The notes under the pieces were generated by a model. That model did not search any database. It was not told the origin of the DNA and was given only the letters and a program-made list of their open reading frames with translations. From Novosphingobium sp. IK01 (GTDB taxonomy: Bacteria; Pseudomonadota; Alphaproteobacteria; Sphingomonadales; Sphingomonadaceae): DNA of 64,000 nt. How positions within the stretch are numbered: position 1 is the first letter of the stretch; every line of letters starts with the position of its first letter. The position numbers and the translations under genes are program-made. Of this stretch, positions 1-7,946 are shown in pieces. Location: positions 682,001-746,000 of the forward strand of contig NZ_BTFW01000001.1 of assembly GCF_033242265.1 (NCBI RefSeq), read 5' to 3'.

Positions 1-227
1 CCGGCGCGAAGCTCGCGCTGGGCCATCAGCAACCCGCCCTGCATGCTTCCGCTCGACAGACGCCTTTCCACGTCGACGAGCTGGCCCTCCATATCCTTCA
101 GCTCTTTGTGCAGGGTTCCGATGACCTTCGTGCCATCGCGCCCCAGCCCAATCATGCCTTTCAGCGCGCCTGACAGGCCGTCAAGCGCGCTGAATTGGAC
201 CACCAGATTGAGCTTGTTGTCGGCCAC
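1..227 (-). CDS. T: Tail tape measure protein gpT, N-terminal fragment (prophage A)
   Basis: About 75 codons of the start of a P2-type tape measure protein, which sets tail length and sits inside the tail tube. The rest lies beyond the left edge of the window. The first residues (VADNKLNLVVQF) match the start of the complete gpT of the second prophage (MADNRLSLIVSF), followed by the same GLGR-G segment and a coiled-coil-like stretch. The start is GTG, overlapping the stop of the E' frame by one base, so translation is probably coupled. Order E-E'-T is that of P2. Confidence 0.85.
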   Translation of the reverse strand, partial: MADNKLNLVVQFSALDGLSGALKGMIGLGRDGTKVIGTLHKELKDMEGQLVDVERRLSSGSMQGGLLMAQRELRA

Positions 228-421
228 TATTCTTGCCCCTGCATAGCGTTCCAGCGCGACACCGCGCGCTCGCGCCAGGCCAACAGTTCATCGAGCGGCA
301 TGGCTTCGAGTTCCGACAGCGGCCACTGGAACACGGCGGCCACGTCGGCGATCAGGTCTTCGGTGGTCAGCCGCCCATCATCTTCTCGATCTGCGCCCGC
401 GCCGCCTGGTTCATAAAAAAA
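227..421 (-). CDS. E': gpE' extension made by -1 frameshift (prophage A)
   Basis: Open frame without its own start. It is reached from gpE by a -1 slip on a run of seven T (minus strand). It encodes the GpE-family signature (TTEDLIADVAAVF, then a WRERAV-type helix) and ends at the GTG of T. In P2 the E+E' fusion is a tail assembly chaperone that coats the tape measure; by position and sequence this is the same. The family and slip site are clear. The efficiency of shifting cannot be read from sequence. Confidence 0.8.
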   Translation of the reverse strand, partial: FFYEPGGAGADREDDGRLTTEDLIADVAAVFQWPLSELEAMPLDELLAWRERAVSRWNAMQGQE

Positions 422-717
422 CCGACGACGGCGCCAGCGATCTCGGCCAGGTCTTCCACGTCGAGTTTTTCAGCTTCATGGACCGACACGACCGGCGACG
501 AGATGCGGGGCAACAGCGTGATGATCGTGTTCACATCGCCGTTGATCAGATCGGGCACCTTGAGCCCGCGCAGTTCACCGGCATTCGGCTTGCGCAGGGT
601 GATCTGGTCGATATCGACACCGCCATCGCGCTTGAGCGGGCTGGCCAGCGGGATCATCACCGACTTGGCGGGATCGGGCGCGAAGGCGGCGTTGATTTCG
701 GTCTTGCGAGAAGTCAT
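367..717 (-). CDS. E: Tail assembly chaperone gpE (prophage A)
   Basis: 116-residue protein of the P2 gpE family (phage tail assembly chaperone). It has a central LRKPNAGELRGLK segment, an LPRISSP motif and a C-terminal DLAEIAGAVVGFF helix that ends at the slippery T run. It is needed for tail assembly and partly made as the longer E-E' fusion. It lies between FII and T as in P2. The 348-bp orthologue of prophage B shares the GDLRG/KLTEL and AEVVGTVVGFF segments. Confidence 0.88.
   Translation of the reverse strand: MTSRKTEINAAFAPDPAKSVMIPLASPLKRDGGVDIDQITLRKPNAGELRGLKVPDLINGDVNTIITLLPRISSPVVSVHEAEKLDVEDLAEIAGAVVGFFMNQAARAQIEKMMGG
415..421 (-). promoter_or_regulatory. Programmed -1 frameshift site in gene E (prophage A)
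   Basis: Seven consecutive T on the coding strand. In the gpE frame they read GGT TTT TTT, i.e. a T_TTT_TTT heptamer. The second prophage has the identical heptamer at the same codon of its gene E, although the flanking bases differ, so the site is conserved by selection. Confidence 0.8.
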
Positions 718-807
718 CGGAAAAGCTCCTGAATTTTGCGGGGAGGGTCGCCCCGGCGTGACCGCAATTCACGCCAGGGCGAAGGTCGTCAGAGGTGGGG
801 AAGGGCG

Positions 808-1317
808 TCAGTCAGCCACGGCAGCGCGGATTTCGGCCATGCGGTCGATGCCGAAGACTTCGAAGACACCGGCCATGATATCGATGGTGACCCAGTTCAC
901 GCCATCGACGTCCATCTGGTAGTAGATGCACGAAATCTTGGCCTTGTGCTGGGTGTCGTCGCCGACCTTGGCGTTGCCCATGTCGATTTCGGTGTACTTG
1001 CCCATCACGGTGATTTCGACGGCGCGGACAGAGCCATAGCCGTCTTCCTGATAGGCGCCCGAGAACCGGGCCGTCACAGCATCATAGGCCGCCGCGCCGA
1101 AGTCCGGCAGGACCGTTTCCAGGAGGCCGCCCATCGTGAAATCCAGCTCGATCTTTTCGAGCCCCATATCGGCCTGAAGCGCGCCGATCATGCCGCCATT
1201 GCGGAACTCGTTCAGCTTCAGGGTGAGTTTCGGCACCGTCACTTCGGAGACGACGCCCTTGTGACCCTGCCCCTGAAGATGCAGGTTCATGTCCTTGAGT
1301 TTTGCGGGAAATGCCAT
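808..1317 (-). CDS. FII: Major tail tube protein FII (prophage A)
   Basis: 169-residue P2 FII family tail tube protein, polymerising inside the contractile sheath. It begins MAFPAKLKDMNLHLQG and contains the family features EVTVPKLTLK, GGMIG, a DMGLEKIELDF strand and the C-terminal MGKYTEIDMGNAK segment. Its length is normal for the family (about 170). It lies 43 bp downstream of the sheath gene in the V-W-FI-FII-E-T-U-D late operon. About half of its residues match the copy in prophage B. Confidence 0.93.
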   Translation of the reverse strand: MAFPAKLKDMNLHLQGQGHKGVVSEVTVPKLTLKLNEFRNGGMIGALQADMGLEKIELDFTMGGLLETVLPDFGAAAYDAVTARFSGAYQEDGYGSVRAVEITVMGKYTEIDMGNAKVGDDTQHKAKISCIYYQMDVDGVNWVTIDIMAGVFEVFGIDRMAEIRAAVAD

Positions 1318-1359
1318 GTCTGGCTCCTAGCGATGCTGTTGAAGGGAACCGTGATCCGG

Positions 1360-2511
1360 TCAGGTGCCCGACGTGGCGCCGGTGCTGCTGATCTGGCTGG
1401 ACAGATCCGCGTAATAGGTGTCGGTGATGGTCTGGTTTTCGGTCAGGCCTTCGAGCGGCGCGCAGGCCGTGAAGTCGTAGTCGAGGGCCAGCTGACCGGC
1501 GGCCAGATCGCTGGACGCATTCTTGTCGGGATCATACCAACAACGCCCGCCGATCAGCTGGTTGTTGACGACCAGCTTGCGCAGCCGGGCGTTGACCGTC
1601 GAGATCATGTCCTTGATCAGGCCCGCCGTGATCGGCTTGTCCATGGCCCAGAAGAGGCCGCGCTGGAATTCGTCCTGAAGAACCTGACTGGTACGCACCG
1701 CGCTTTCGAACAGCCAGGAGGGCTCCGAGGACGTGGTGTGGTTGCCCCAGAAGCGATAGCCGCTGTAGCAGATGATCGTGGTGATATCCGCCGCGTTGAG
1801 CAGCGCCGCGTCGGTGGTGTCGTCATCCATCGACCACGACACGTCGTGACTCATGCCGGTGATGCCGGTGACGACGACATTCGAAATCGTCTTCTGCCAG
1901 CCCTGGGCCTGATCGATATAGGCGCGCTGGGCGAGGGCGCGGGCGATGGTGTCGGTGGGGCCCTTGCTCGTGGCAGGCCAGAACAGCATCAACTCGCGGT
2001 CGCCGAACTGGGCGCGGTAGGTGATCGCGCTGGCGGCATCATTGCCCTGGGCCATCGCATAGACGAAGCCGCGCAGCTTTTTGGCAATCGCGACCAGACC
2101 ATTGGTGACAGCCTGGGTATCGAGACCGGGGGCGCCCAGAATGCGCGGCTTCACGCCGGTCTTCGCCTCAGCCGTAAGAAGCGCCTGCATCCCCTTGTAA
2201 GCATTGCCCGCTGCCGTCCCCAGAACGGCGGTGTCCTGGTCCCCGCCTTCGGCAGCAGACGCGACGCGAACCACCACGACCTGAGGCGTTGCGATCTCGG
2301 CGATAGCGGTCAGCGCCGCGTGAAGCGTTCCCGTGCTGCCCGCCTTGGCCATGGCGCTGCGGACAGGGACCAGCACCGGCGTATCGAGCGGGAAGGTTGC
2401 CGCATCGGCATCGTCAGCCGTGGCCACAAGGCCGATGACAGCCGTGGAAACCGAGCCAATCGCAACGGCGGCGCTGGTCAGGAGATTGGTCTTGATACCG
2501 TGGAGGGCCAT
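1360..2511 (-). CDS. FI: Contractile tail sheath protein FI (prophage A)
   Basis: 383-residue P2 FI/Myoviridae tail sheath protein, the subunit that contracts on injection. It starts MALHGIKTNLL and has the conserved RILGAPGLDTQAVT segment, a GDRELMLFWP strand, the HDVSWSMDD motif and the C-terminal GGRCWYDP and LDYDFTACAPLEGL blocks. Length is usual for the family. It is encoded between W and FII. Confidence 0.94.
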   Translation of the reverse strand: MALHGIKTNLLTSAAVAIGSVSTAVIGLVATADDADAATFPLDTPVLVPVRSAMAKAGSTGTLHAALTAIAEIATPQVVVVRVASAAEGGDQDTAVLGTAAGNAYKGMQALLTAEAKTGVKPRILGAPGLDTQAVTNGLVAIAKKLRGFVYAMAQGNDAASAITYRAQFGDRELMLFWPATSKGPTDTIARALAQRAYIDQAQGWQKTISNVVVTGITGMSHDVSWSMDDDTTDAALLNAADITTIICYSGYRFWGNHTTSSEPSWLFESAVRTSQVLQDEFQRGLFWAMDKPITAGLIKDMISTVNARLRKLVVNNQLIGGRCWYDPDKNASSDLAAGQLALDYDFTACAPLEGLTENQTITDTYYADLSSQISSTGATSGT

Positions 2512-2522
2512 GGGCGATCCTG

Positions 2523-2873
2523 TCAGATGGAGAGGGGAATGGTGATGGTGGTGAGCGCGTTGGACTCGGTGCCCCGGCGGACCAGATCGATGGTCAAAAC
2601 GGCCTGCCCTCTGGTGAACTCGCCGGTCACGGCCACACGCTTGACCGACACGCGCTTTTCCCAGCGGGCCAGAGCCGAGGCGACGCCCGAGGCCACGAGA
2701 AGGGGTGTCGCGCGCGTAATCGGCTGATCCTGCAACATCGGCACAATCGACCCGTAATCGCGCATTTTGCCGCAGCGGGTGCCGATAGGCGTGGTGATGA
2801 TGTCGCCGACCGACTGGACGATATGGGCATCACCCGACAGCGGCTTTCCGGTGTTCCGGTCCATGCCCAGCAT
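2523..2873 (-). CDS. W: Baseplate wedge protein gpW (gp25-like) (prophage A)
   Basis: 116 residues, gpW/gp25-like baseplate wedge family. The SVGDIITTPIGTRCGKMRDYGS segment, including the invariant TP-GTR-MRDYG core, identifies it, followed by RWEKRVSVKRVAVTG. It joins sheath to baseplate. Its start overlaps the last base of V, so V and W are translationally coupled. Confidence 0.93.
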   Translation of the reverse strand: MLGMDRNTGKPLSGDAHIVQSVGDIITTPIGTRCGKMRDYGSIVPMLQDQPITRATPLLVASGVASALARWEKRVSVKRVAVTGEFTRGQAVLTIDLVRRGTESNALTTITIPLSI

Positions 2874-3409
2874 CAGAGCGGCCCACCGCTTTGGGAAGAG
2901 CCCGAGGATACGCCGGAATGCCGATGCCTACTCAGGCTGATCGAGCCGGACAGAACGTCGCCATCGGCAGAAACCTTGCCCCTGACAACCAGATCCCCGA
3001 CGAGGGTAAACCCGCCCGGCGCGGTGATCTCCGCAGTGCCACCGGCAGGCAGGATGCATGCGAGGGCGTGCGCTTTCGGGTCGTAGGAAAAGACCGCGCC
3101 GTCTTCGAACTCGATCAGTTCGGCTTCATCATTGCCGGGGGCAGGGCAGGCGCTGCTGAACAGCCCGCGCAGCGCGACAGCCGCGCCGATTTCACCGCCG
3201 GGGCACAGCAGGACCACCTGCTCGCCCTGGCTGGGCGGCGACCATGTGCGCGTGCGGCCCGCACGGCGCTCGATCCAGCGAATAGGGGGAGACCGGGACT
3301 CATCGTCCAGCGAGACGATACAGCGCCCGGCAGACAGATCGACCGACGCGATCACGCCAAAGCGGATCAGCTGGTCGGCATCAGTAGGGGTATCTTCCGG
3401 GGAGCGCAT
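2873..3409 (-). CDS. V: Baseplate spike protein gpV (prophage A)
   Basis: 178-residue P2 gpV-type baseplate assembly/spike protein with an OB-fold N-terminal domain (GVIASVDLSAGRCIVSLDD) and a C-terminal beta-helix tip ending in the SRHRHSG metal-binding motif. I chose the ATG at 3409 because it aligns with MRSPES of the prophage B copy; an upstream GTG-like extension of 22 residues does not align. No Shine-Dalgarno sequence precedes this ATG. A late-promoter dyad is centred 56 nt upstream. Confidence 0.92.
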   Translation of the reverse strand: MRSPEDTPTDADQLIRFGVIASVDLSAGRCIVSLDDESRSPPIRWIERRAGRTRTWSPPSQGEQVVLLCPGGEIGAAVALRGLFSSACPAPGNDEAELIEFEDGAVFSYDPKAHALACILPAGGTAEITAPGGFTLVGDLVVRGKVSADGDVLSGSISLSRHRHSGVSSGSSQSGGPL

Positions 3410-3455
3410 GCCCGAAGCATGCGCGGAACACTGTGCGCGGGGCAGCACCCGGCCT

Positions 3456-3474
3456 TGTATGCTGCCCCGCCACA
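3456..3474. promoter_or_regulatory. Ogr-type late activator dyad, upstream of V (prophage A)
   Basis: TTGT-N13-ACAA dyad (TGT 3456-3458, ACA 3472-3474), centred 56 nt before the V start codon. P2 late promoters carry a TGT-N12-ACA dyad centred near -55 that binds Ogr; here the spacer is 13. A CATGCT hexamer lies 6 nt before the V ATG and could be the -10 element of a leaderless transcript (inferred). Confidence 0.65.
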
Positions 3475-3484
3475 ACAGACCAAA

Positions 3485-3763
3485 TCAGGAAGCCGCGGCC
3501 GAGCTTTCCGTACCGGTGGCGGGCGTGGTATCTTCGGCGGGTTCGGGGGTATTGCTGATCACGCCCAGATCCACCTTCACCTTCACGCCCCGTGCCACGG
3601 CATCGACCCGCTGGGCCGTTCCCTGGGCATCATAGGCGCCCGTCGCGTCAAGGACCGCGTTGACGTCGCGCTGGTGGGTCACCCCGGCATAGGTAAAAGT
3701 GACCGGCACGTTGCGCGTTGCGGCATCGAAAGCGCCAATCGAAGTGGTGATGTCCATGGTCAT
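3485..3763 (-). CDS. Small tail-region protein downstream of the fibre chaperone (prophage A)
   Basis: About 90 residues, starting MTMDITTSIGAFDAATRNV, with a VPVTFTYAGVTHQRDVNAVL core and an acidic Thr/Glu-rich tail. A 79-residue homologue (MADLKTKIGAYDRATRTV) occupies the same place in prophage B, so it is a real gene. The start overlaps the end of the preceding gene by 4 bp. Its function is unknown; its position beside the fibre genes suggests a tail-fibre accessory role (inferred). Confidence 0.75.
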   Translation of the reverse strand: MTMDITTSIGAFDAATRNVPVTFTYAGVTHQRDVNAVLDATGAYDAQGTAQRVDAVARGVKVKVDLGVISNTPEPAEDTTPATGTESSAAAS

Positions 3764-4149
3764 TCGCTCCTGGTGCTGGGGGCTGTCGGCCATTCGACCG
3801 TGCCCGCATCGGTGATGGTATCGGGCAGATTGCGCAGGGCCTGACGGTAATCGGCCCAGGCGCTGCGATCTGCGGAAGGGATCGGGCTGTCGGCGGCCTG
3901 CGTCCAGTCGCAGGCCGCCAGCAGGGCGTTGCGACGGCGACGGACCACGGCCAGCACCTCGTCGGGCGTGAGCGTGGCAGCGGCGACCACCGGCTTTCCA
4001 TCGTCCCCGGCGACGATCCGGTGGCCGGGGCGCAGATCGGCCAGGGCGCGGTCGCGTTCGTCGGCGGTGATTGCGATGGCATCGGGCGGGGGCGCGGCGC
4101 CCTGTCCATCCTCGTAGAAACCGCATGTCGAGGGGCTGAAGTAGATCAT
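3760..4149 (-). CDS. Phage tail assembly chaperone, fibre-associated (prophage A)
   Basis: 129 residues, beginning MIYFSPSTCGFYEDGQG and ending with the LLAACDWTQAADSPI...YRQALRNLP block typical of the phage tail assembly chaperone family found directly after tail-fibre genes. It starts 3 bp after the fibre gene. The counterpart in prophage B (125 residues) is very similar at the DNA level. It probably helps fold or trimerise the fibre tip. Confidence 0.85.
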   Translation of the reverse strand: MIYFSPSTCGFYEDGQGAAPPPDAIAITADERDRALADLRPGHRIVAGDDGKPVVAAATLTPDEVLAVVRRRRNALLAACDWTQAADSPIPSADRSAWADYRQALRNLPDTITDAGTVEWPTAPSTRSE

Positions 4150-4152
4150 CGT

Positions 4153-5330
4153 TTAGCGTCCGATTGCGATGTAGGGGAGCGAGACATTGGAGATGTCGGC
4201 GGCCTGAAAGACGGTGAAGCCGTTTGCGGTCCGGGCTGTCAGTATCGTGTTCTGTTCAGAACTGTTGGAGACCGTCGCAATCGTCGGAAAAACAACCGCC
4301 GGGGCATTTTCGAAGGAAATCGGAAAGGTCGCGTAGCTGTAGGAGTCCTGCGTCAGCTGGACGGTCCCGTAGACGATCTTCAGCCCGTTGCTCAGGGCGA
4401 GATACCCGGTGCTGCCAATCGACTGGGCGGTGATGCGCGCGAAGGCATCGGCCTGAAAGCCGTCGAGCAGATCCGCGTCGAGGCCCGAACCGGAACCATC
4501 GTTGTCCGGCCCCCACAAGTGGTTGTTGTTGCGCTGCACATAGGCCGCGTTCACGTTCATGCTGGCATTCGCCAGATTGGGCTCGGTGACGATGTTGCCC
4601 TGGTCATAGGTGTCGACGGTCAGCTGCAACTTGCTGCCGTTCCAGCCAATCTTGATGGCATTGGATTGCTGGCCGACACCCGTGCCCTGTTGCACCGGGG
4701 CGTATCCCAGTCGCCCGATGATGTCCGCGTACCAACTGCCCTGCTGCCCATTGAGCAGATCGGCATCGAGACCAGAACCGGCGCCGTCGTTACCCGCGTT
4801 CCACGTCAGCGAATTGCTGGGACCACTGTATATCTCGCATTCGTTGAAGTAAAACCGTGACCCATTGTATTCTATGTAACGCGCATTGCTGTCACCGAAG
4901 CGCAATATGCCGCGATCGGGTCCTGTACGGGTGTGCAAGTCGCCGCTGGCGCGTGCCTCCGCCCGGTTCCCACCTGCCGTTCCGAAAACAAAGGTGCCGG
5001 TAACGTTGTCCCCCGCCTTGTTGGCCGGGGTGTATCCCAGACGCGCCGGGATGTTCACGAAATAGCTGCTGTCCAGACCATCGAGCAGGTCAGCGTCGAG
5101 CCCGCTTCCGGCCCCATCGTTGGTCGGGCCCCACGGCACATAGCCGAGGCGCGCGGCGATGTTGGTGTACCAACTGCCCTGCTGGCCATCGAGCAGATCC
5201 GCGTCGAGGCCGGAGCCCGCGCCGTCCTGCGCCAGCAGCCACCCGAGGATGGCCGAGCGCGCGGCCTGCGGCGTGAGGGCGCGAAGGGCATCGATCCCCG
5301 CCTGTGCTTCGGCCACGGTCGCCAGTTCGA
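4153..5330 (-). repeat. Copy 1 of a ~1.2 kb inverted repeat (tail fibre distal region)
   Basis: The reverse complement of this segment matches 41910-43083 of prophage B. In the middle (about 4700-5110) I see one difference in roughly 150 aligned bases; the flanks look about 85-90% identical. Other homologous genes of the two prophages match much less well, so this segment was exchanged or converted recently. Confidence 0.85.
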
Positions 5331-5772
5331 CCACGCCCTGCCGTTCGGTGGTCGCGGGCGGGTTCACGAAACCGGCATCCCCGAAGGTGATGGAAGTTGC
5401 CGCTATGTCGGCGAACACCACGTCGACCGACAGCATGGCAATCGAAGCGGCGACCTTCTCAAGGATCGGGTCGGTCTGGCCATAGAGGGCGAAAAGCGTG
5501 CCATCGGCAAGGTAGAGCCCGAACGACCTGAGTGTATACGTGTCTGCACTTTCGTCGGTCATGGTGAGGTGGATCACGTCGTCCGCGACCACATCACCGG
5601 CAATCGTCGACAGCCGCTTGGCTTCCCCGGCCAGGCTGGTTGCATCGGCGCTGGGGGTGATCGCCGTCTGCGACACGCCCACCTGGGCGATCTCGACCGC
5701 GTTCGTCCCCGTGTTCGCTGCATTGACGATGGCAGCACGCCCGGCGTTCGTGACGGTGATGGTAAAAGGCAT
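4153..5772 (-). CDS. H: Tail fibre protein gpH (prophage A)
   Basis: 539-residue tail fibre. The N-terminal 130 residues (MPFTITVTNAGRAAIVNA...) form the baseplate-binding phage tail-collar-like domain. The rest is built of at least five GAGSGLDADLLDG repeats of the kind seen in trimeric phage fibres, ending in a distal domain (QAADISNVSLPYIAIGR). The N-terminus differs strongly from the fibre of prophage B, but from about residue 150 on the two are nearly the same. The DNA is nearly identical in the middle although the genes lie in opposite orientation. Host range is likely set by the shared distal part. Confidence 0.93.
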   Translation of the reverse strand: MPFTITVTNAGRAAIVNAANTGTNAVEIAQVGVSQTAITPSADATSLAGEAKRLSTIAGDVVADDVIHLTMTDESADTYTLRSFGLYLADGTLFALYGQTDPILEKVAASIAMLSVDVVFADIAATSITFGDAGFVNPPATTERQGVVELATVAEAQAGIDALRALTPQAARSAILGWLLAQDGAGSGLDADLLDGQQGSWYTNIAARLGYVPWGPTNDGAGSGLDADLLDGLDSSYFVNIPARLGYTPANKAGDNVTGTFVFGTAGGNRAEARASGDLHTRTGPDRGILRFGDSNARYIEYNGSRFYFNECEIYSGPSNSLTWNAGNDGAGSGLDADLLNGQQGSWYADIIGRLGYAPVQQGTGVGQQSNAIKIGWNGSKLQLTVDTYDQGNIVTEPNLANASMNVNAAYVQRNNNHLWGPDNDGSGSGLDADLLDGFQADAFARITAQSIGSTGYLALSNGLKIVYGTVQLTQDSYSYATFPISFENAPAVVFPTIATVSNSSEQNTILTARTANGFTVFQAADISNVSLPYIAIGR

Positions 5773-5787
5773 TCGGGGCTCCAGGGA

Positions 5788-6339
5788 TCAGGCTTGGCAG
5801 AACAGCCGGGCGTAGGTCACGGCCCGCGCGGCGGCATGCAGGCCCACTTGCGCGCGGGTCGCCAGGGCGACGGAAAAGTCGTATTGCGAGCGCACGGGCT
5901 TCGTGCGGTTCACTTCGGCGATCACCGCGTTGATGAAGTCGGCGCTGGGCGCATCGCTGCTTTGGCCGCCGAGCGAGACAGACAGGTTGAAGGTATGGGG
6001 CACGCCCGGCGGGGTCGTCTCGAACCACTCGCGCATCTTCACGCTGCCGCCGAAACTGTTGATCACGTCGACGACCGATTTCGGGGTGCCCTTGCGGCGC
6101 TGGATTTCGATGGCCGAGGCGACCCGTGCCCGGCGAATGTACAGCGGCCAATCCGCCGACCACTGGTCGACCGACAGCCCCCACGCCAGATAGGGGAGAA
6201 GTTCCTCCGGGCAGGTCTGGGCATTCCAAAGCTCGCGGAAGGGCGTGTCGATCTTGCCCAGGCGCAGCGCGGCCAGCATTTCCAACGCCCGTTCCAGCGG
6301 TGTCGCGTTGGGGGGCAGCAGGGAAGGGGCCGCCGTCAT
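5788..6339 (-). CDS. I: Baseplate protein gpI (prophage A)
   Basis: 183 residues, P2 gpI tail protein family, linking baseplate and fibre. It starts MTAAPSLLPPNATPLERAL and has the diagnostic LPYLAWGLSVDQW...RRKGTPKSVVDVI motif. Its ATG overlaps the J stop as ATGA. The ending is shorter than the 212-residue gpI of prophage B, which has an extra C-terminal segment matching its different fibre N-terminus. Confidence 0.92.
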   Translation of the reverse strand: MTAAPSLLPPNATPLERALEMLAALRLGKIDTPFRELWNAQTCPEELLPYLAWGLSVDQWSADWPLYIRRARVASAIEIQRRKGTPKSVVDVINSFGGSVKMREWFETTPPGVPHTFNLSVSLGGQSSDAPSADFINAVIAEVNRTKPVRSQYDFSVALATRAQVGLHAAARAVTYARLFCQA

Positions 6340-7340
6340 TCTCCCACGCCGCCGTCCGTGATCGTGATGCCTGTGCAGTGCCCGGCCTGCTGCCGATCGA
6401 TCACGATATCGGCAGGGGGAGAGAGAAGGTCGACGTTCTGCACGCCTTCCGGGCACAGGGCGGCAATGATGCCCGCCCGCGTGATGTCCCGGCCCAGCTT
6501 CAGGGACGTGGCGAGGTAGGCGTCCAGTTGCGCCCTGGCCGCCGACAGGACAATCCCGCTGTCCGGCCCGGCGAAGAAGGTCAGCGCCGCCACGATTTCG
6601 AAAGGGATGATCCGGGCGGACTGGACCGTGACATGATCGGTCAGCGGGCGCGTGGTGTCGGCGGATACCTTCGCGGCGACGGCATCGAGCGTGGCTTGCG
6701 GCGCGGTGCCGTCGCCTGTGCGCGACAGAACCGTGGTGATGACCGTTCCCGGCCACACGGCAGCATCGAGCATGGCCTGCATGGCACTGGTCACGTCGGC
6801 ACCGACATTGTGCGAGGCCAGCAAGGCCAGAACCTTGGCCTTGATATCGTCCGATGCCGGGCTGTAGGCCGAGGCATCAAGCACGTCTGAACTCGCCTCA
6901 AGGGCGTGATAGATATAGGCCCCTTCCGGCCCGGCGACAGAATAGCCCTCCGGTGCGAGGACCAGACGCCGCCGGAAATCGTCGTCGCTCTCAAGCACCG
7001 CGTCCGTGCCCGTGACGGGATCAGCCGGGGTGAGGACATAGCGTTCGACCTCGAACAGCGCGGCCAGCTGGTCCAGATCGTTGCCCTTCGCAAAAGCCAC
7101 CATCACGGCCTTCGCCGTGTCGTTCACGCGCTGGCGCAGGATCAGCTCGCGATAGGTGAACAGTTCGATGATCTTGAAGACCGGATCGCTTTCGACCGTG
7201 GCGTCGAAGCTGGGGAAGTAGACCTGAAACTGCGCCAGATTGCTGGCAAAGAGGCTGTCGTAATCGAGCGCCTCGATAATGTCCGAAGCGGGCAGGCGCG
7301 ACAGGTCAACACCGGCAAAGCTGTCTGATGCGATGGCCAC
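6336..7340 (-). CDS. J: Baseplate assembly protein gpJ (prophage A)
   Basis: 334-residue baseplate J-like protein, the outer baseplate wedge. Family features: LFASNLAQFQVYFPSF, VIELFTYRELILRQRVN-type segment, KGNDLDQLAALFEVER, LAPEGYSVAGPEGAYIYHAL and a VNVDLLSPPADIVI-like C-terminus. It uses a GTG start preceded by a good AAAGGAG site 8 nt upstream. It is the first gene of J-I-H-chaperone, divergent from the lysis cassette across a shared dyad. Confidence 0.93.
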   Translation of the reverse strand: MAIASDSFAGVDLSRLPASDIIEALDYDSLFASNLAQFQVYFPSFDATVESDPVFKIIELFTYRELILRQRVNDTAKAVMVAFAKGNDLDQLAALFEVERYVLTPADPVTGTDAVLESDDDFRRRLVLAPEGYSVAGPEGAYIYHALEASSDVLDASAYSPASDDIKAKVLALLASHNVGADVTSAMQAMLDAAVWPGTVITTVLSRTGDGTAPQATLDAVAAKVSADTTRPLTDHVTVQSARIIPFEIVAALTFFAGPDSGIVLSAARAQLDAYLATSLKLGRDITRAGIIAALCPEGVQNVDLLSPPADIVIDRQQAGHCTGITITDGGVGE

Positions 7341-7400
7341 AGGGCTCTCCTTTCGCCCCGACCAGACCCCAACGCCCCGCCTCTATCTATGGTGCGCCAT

Positions 7401-7419
7401 TGTAGCGCGGGGCCTAACA
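7401..7419. promoter_or_regulatory. Ogr-type dyad between J and the lysis cassette (prophage A)
   Basis: TTGT-N13-ACAG dyad (TGT 7401-7403, ACA 7417-7419) in the 146-bp gap between divergent operons. An activation distance of about 55 nt on either side would put transcript starts near 7354 (J side) and 7466 (lysis side). Both lie just upstream of the AAAGGAG and GAAGGAG ribosome sites, so one dyad could serve both operons (inferred). Confidence 0.6.
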
Positions 7420-7486
7420 GCCTGCCCGCGTTGAATGATCGGGCGAGGGCGGGCCTGTTGTCCTTCTCACTGAAGGAGCCCCCCAA

Positions 7487-7513
7487 ATGCCCAACGCCCT
7501 GGTGTCATCGTGA
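7487..7513 (+). CDS. Eight-codon leader ORF overlapping the first lysis gene
   Basis: ATG at 7487 is placed 8-9 nt after a strong GAAGGAG site and encodes MPNALVSS. Its TGA overlaps the GTG start of the next gene (GTGA). The better ribosome site therefore belongs to this leader, and the holin-like gene is probably translated by re-initiation after it. Whether the peptide itself matters is unknown. Confidence 0.4.
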   Translation: MPNALVSS

Positions 7514-7722
7514 CCGCGCTTGAAAGCCTGTCGGCAACGATGCCCCCGGCGCTCAGGCATGTGCTGGACGCGCTCGCATCGGCGGTCGGCATCATGTTCG
7601 CAATGGCCAACACGGTGAACGTCGTCACGCTGCTGACCGTGATCTGGTGGGTGCTCCGTATCTTCGAAATGGCCACCGTGCAGCGCCTCCTGCGCCGCTT
7701 CAGGAAGGATACCCCCCGATGA
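7510..7722 (+). CDS. Small membrane protein, putative holin component (prophage A)
   Basis: 70 residues with one clear hydrophobic segment (about residues 26-50: GIMFAMANTVNVVTLLTVIW) and a basic C-terminus (RLLRRFRKD). It is the first gene of the lysis cassette and overlaps the next gene as ATGA. Size, membrane segment, basic tail and place before a lysozyme fit a holin or antiholin; I do not recognise the family. Confidence 0.6.
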   Translation: MTALESLSATMPPALRHVLDALASAVGIMFAMANTVNVVTLLTVIWWVLRIFEMATVQRLLRRFRKDTPR

Positions 7723-7946
7723 GCTTTATCACGCGAACCCGCCAGTTCTGGCGGTACTGGCATGTGCGCCTGGCGGCGATTTTCGCTGTCCTTTCCGGCG
7801 CGGTCGTGTCGCAGCCCAATATCCTGGGCGGGCTGGTGCCCTATGTCCCGCCGTATTGGCGACCGGCAGCCGGTGCCATCGTGGGCGTGATCGTCTTTGC
7901 CCTCCCGACCTACCTGAAGCGCGGGAAGCGAGCGGCCAATGGTTGA
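7719..7946 (+). CDS. Small membrane protein, putative holin (prophage A)
   Basis: 75 residues starting MSFITRTRQFWRYWHVRLAA, with two hydrophobic stretches (LAAIFAVLSGAVV and AAGAIVGVIVFALPTYL) and a basic end (KRGKRAANG). ATGA overlap with the upstream gene and 8-bp overlap with the lysozyme gene indicate one tightly coupled unit. A holin role is inferred from topology and context. Confidence 0.6.
   Translation: MSFITRTRQFWRYWHVRLAAIFAVLSGAVVSQPNILGGLVPYVPPYWRPAAGAIVGVIVFALPTYLKRGKRAANG

Noticed and set aside
736..2727. 663-codon plus-strand open frame opposite FII, FI and W
   Set aside because: It is the antisense shadow of three well-supported tail genes in GC-rich DNA; no domain and no ribosome site.
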